Source of the DNA: Candidatus Mailhella merdavium
Lineage (GTDB): Bacteria > Desulfobacterota > Desulfovibrionia > Desulfovibrionales > Desulfovibrionaceae
Direction of reading: 5' to 3'
NCBI GenBank assembly: GCA_019119045.1
Contig: DWXS01000016.1
Location: 1 to 55,482 of the forward strand
DNA: 55,482 bases
The notes under the pieces were generated by a model that saw nothing but the letters and a program-made list of their open reading frames with translations, was not told the DNA's origin and ran no database searches. Shown here piece after piece: positions 53,463 to 55,482 of this stretch. A program made the position numbers and the translations under genes. Position 1 is the first letter of the stretch; the number at the start of each line of letters is the position of its first letter.

Positions 53463-54770
53463 ATGAAAATCGTCATAATAGGTTCGGGCTATGTGGGACT
53501 GGTGACGGCCGCGTGCTTTTCCGAAGTCGGACTTGATGTCTGGTGCGTGGACGTGGACGAGGCCAAGGTCGAACAGCTCCGCCGGGGAGAGTGTCCCATT
53601 TTCGAGCCCGGACTTCCGGAATTGCTGACGCGAAATCTTGCGGCGGGGCGGCTGCATTTCATGACCTCCGTGGACTCCTGTATTGAAGGCGCGCAGGCCG
53701 TGTTCATTGCCGTGGGCACGCCGGAAGGGGAAGACGGCAGCGCCGACGTAAGCCATGTGCTGGAAGCCGCTCATTCTCTGGGCCGTCTTCTGAAGGCCTA
53801 CACGGTGATCATCGTCAAATCTACGGTTCCGGTCGGCACGACGGCCGGAGTTGGTAAGGCCATCAGAGAGGAGTTGCAGGCGCGCGGGGTCGATATTCCG
53901 TTCGATATGGTCTCAAACCCCGAGTTTCTCAAGGAGGGCCATGCCGTCAACGACTTCATGACTCCGGATCGCGTGATCATCGGCGTGGAAAGCGCGCGGG
54001 CGCGGGATCTCATGACCGAGCTATACCGGCCCTTCATGATGACGAACGACAGAATGCTGTTCATGGACAGCGTTTCCGCCGAACTGACGAAATATACGGC
54101 CAATGCCATGCTGGCCACGCGTATTTCGTTCATGAACGAGATTGCCAACCTGTGCGAACGGGTTGGGGCGCAGGTGGATATGGTGCGCCGGGGCATCGGT
54201 ATGGACAAGCGCATCGGGCCGAAGTTTCTTTATGCCGGATGCGGATACGGCGGCTCCTGTTTTCCCAAGGATGTCAAGGCTCTCATCGCCACGGCCGGAC
54301 AACACGGTTATGCGATGGAGGTGCTTCAGGCTGTGGAGCGCGTCAATGAACGTCAGAAAAAGCTGCTGTTTGAAAAGCTGGTTCATCACTTCGGGAATAT
54401 GGCAGGGAAGACGATCGCCGTCTGGGGGCTGGCCTTCAAGGCGGGCACGGACGACCTGCGGGAAGCTCCTTCCCTTGTGCTGATCCGCAGTCTTCTCGAT
54501 GCCGGATGCGCGGTGCGTGTCTTTGATCCCGTGGCGATGGAAAAGGCGCGGAAACTGCTGGGAGATTCCGTATACTTTGCCTCGGACATGTACGAGGCCG
54601 CTCGCGGCGCAGACGCGCTTGCGGTGGTGACGGAATGGAAGGAATTCCGCCTGCCGGGCTGGGAGCGTCTGCGCGAGGTCATGGCGCAGCCCGTTCTGCT
54701 CGACGGCCGCAATATTTATGATCCGGCGCGTGTGCGTGCCGAGGGCTTCACCTGTTATCGCATGGGCTAG
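53463..54770 (+). CDS. ugd: UDP-glucose 6-dehydrogenase
   Basis: A 435-residue NAD-dependent enzyme oxidising UDP-glucose to UDP-glucuronate, the precursor of surface polysaccharides. The NAD-binding loop is IIGSGYVGLVTAACF, the substrate loop SNPEFLKEGHAVNDF, the catalytic Cys is in YGGSCFPKDVKAL with its lysine, and the C-terminal UDP-binding domain includes VWGLAFKAGTDDLREAPS. Length is standard. It is followed at 54876 by a UDP-glucuronate epimerase-like gene, so the pair would make UDP-galacturonate. Confidence 0.96.
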   Translation: MKIVIIGSGYVGLVTAACFSEVGLDVWCVDVDEAKVEQLRRGECPIFEPGLPELLTRNLAAGRLHFMTSVDSCIEGAQAVFIAVGTPEGEDGSADVSHVLEAAHSLGRLLKAYTVIIVKSTVPVGTTAGVGKAIREELQARGVDIPFDMVSNPEFLKEGHAVNDFMTPDRVIIGVESARARDLMTELYRPFMMTNDRMLFMDSVSAELTKYTANAMLATRISFMNEIANLCERVGAQVDMVRRGIGMDKRIGPKFLYAGCGYGGSCFPKDVKALIATAGQHGYAMEVLQAVERVNERQKKLLFEKLVHHFGNMAGKTIAVWGLAFKAGTDDLREAPSLVLIRSLLDAGCAVRVFDPVAMEKARKLLGDSVYFASDMYEAARGADALAVVTEWKEFRLPGWERLREVMAQPVLLDGRNIYDPARVRAEGFTCYRMG

Positions 54771-54875
54771 GACTGACGGCGCGCATGTCCGTCCGCAGAA
54801 TTTGCGGATCGGACGCAACGTCATGCGGCCGCTGCTGACTGGTTTTGCCGGAATTTCAACGTACGGGATGTACTG

Positions 54876-55482
54876 ATGAGAATACTGATTACCGGCCTTG
54901 CGGGCTTCATAGGGCACGCTCTGGCGCGAAAACTGCTGGAACAGGGCCATGAGGTCACGGGCATTGACTCCCTCAACGATTACTATTCTCCCCTCCTCAA
55001 ACTGGCGCGACTTGAGGATCTGGGCATTGAGGCGGGCGCAGTTGCTCCAGGCCTCGAGCTGCGGAGCAGCCGTCATCCTTCCTTATGTTTCTCACAACTG
55101 AATCTGGAAGATCGGGAAGGTCTGCTTGCTCTTTTCGGACGCCATCACTTTGATGTGGTCGTCAACCTGGCTGCGCAGGCCGGAGTGCGCTATTCGCTGG
55201 AAAACCCGCAGGCCTATGTGGAAAGCAACGTGCTGGGGTTCGTCAATCTGCTGGAATGCTGCCGCACGCAACCTGTTGGTCATGTGGTTTATGCGTCTTC
55301 AAGTTCCGTCTACGGCGGCAATGAAAAGACGCCCTTCAGCGAGGACGATCCCGTCGATACGCCCGTTTCGGTCTATGCCGCGACGAAACGCTGCGACGAG
55401 CTTATCGCGCATGTGTATGCCCATCTTTACCATATTCCGCTGACGGGACTGCGCTTTTTCACGGTGTACGGGCCCTGGGGGC
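54876..55482 (+). CDS. NAD-dependent epimerase, UDP-glucuronate 4-epimerase type (partial, cut by window edge)
   Basis: 202 codons are visible and the frame is open to the right edge. This is a short-chain dehydrogenase/epimerase: the NAD loop is ILITGLAGFIGHALARKLL, followed by GIDSLNDYYSPLLKLARL, which is typical of UDP-glucuronate epimerases. VVVNLAAQAGVRYSLENP, VVYASSSSVYGG with the catalytic Ser, and the Y-x3-K pair in VYAATKRCDEL follow. It begins 105 bases after ugd, whose product is its likely substrate. Compared with typical members, GLAGFIG replaces GAAGFIG and a few extra residues lie near position 60; both are tolerable. Confidence 0.88.
   Translation, partial: MRILITGLAGFIGHALARKLLEQGHEVTGIDSLNDYYSPLLKLARLEDLGIEAGAVAPGLELRSSRHPSLCFSQLNLEDREGLLALFGRHHFDVVVNLAAQAGVRYSLENPQAYVESNVLGFVNLLECCRTQPVGHVVYASSSSVYGGNEKTPFSEDDPVDTPVSVYAATKRCDELIAHVYAHLYHIPLTGLRFFTVYGPWG

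Overview
The window is a GC-rich chromosomal segment of a Gram-negative bacterium. It encodes LptD, Lnt, TolB, Pal and an outer-membrane porin. Gene content and protein flavour (trpE-trpGD-trpC-trpF-trpB-trpA order, a large trimeric-type porin ending in Phe, LarB/LarC, a persulfide-type CoA-disulfide reductase with rhodanese, a flavin enoate reductase) point to a Desulfovibrionaceae-like sulfate reducer or relative. That placement is inference; no rRNA or marker search was possible. Most of the window is housekeeping. The only clearly foreign-looking patch is the AT-rich left edge.

Layout: (1) 1-450, an AT-rich edge with the start of a probable SRA/DUF3427-like (restriction-associated) protein behind a perfect palindrome. 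(2) 454-8597, an M24 aminopeptidase downstream of a complete minus-strand tryptophan operon, which is led by a Trp-Trp-Trp leader peptide and an intrinsic attenuator. (3) 8.6-15.2 kb, a flavodoxin-like oxidoreductase divergent from an AraC regulator, larB/larC for the nickel-pincer cofactor, a CoA-disulfide-reductase/rhodanese fusion and a small secreted protein. (4) 15.2-19.6 kb, carB-carA in inverted order, then a prolyl-tRNA deacylase. (5) 20.4-23.3 kb, a GIY-YIG protein, tolB, pal and tRNA-Pro. (6) 23.5-27 kb, a plus-strand run with a hypothetical protein, dgkA, an RlmI-like methyltransferase and a class V aminotransferase. (7) 27-30 kb, an amidohydrolase and alanine racemase. (8) 30-39 kb, a plus-strand cell-envelope and housekeeping run: lptD, yifB/comM, lnt, prfB (with its programmed +1 frameshift), a degenerate GGDEF protein, a MinD/FlhG-like ATPase and an HU/IHF protein. 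(9) 39.4-47.3 kb, a porin, a small coiled-coil protein, a degenerate CCA-adding-enzyme-like protein, a flavin enoate reductase and a proline-rich secreted protein. (10) 47.7-55.5 kb, hisF-hisH, a TPR protein, polA, a Pro/Ala-repeat lipoprotein, UDP-glucose dehydrogenase and the start of a UDP-glucuronate epimerase cut by the window edge.

The best second-look items are: the trp attenuator, with three mutually exclusive pairings readable by eye; a dispersed intergenic repeat of about 120-165 bp, present three times and twice bracketing the enoate reductase gene; a CCA-adding-enzyme relative that has lost both its nucleotidyltransferase and HD catalytic residues; a stand-alone LarC1 with a His-rich tail and no LarC2 or LarE nearby; and the partial SRA-like gene with its operator-like palindrome. 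I saw no CRISPR array, prophage, insertion sequence or integrase.
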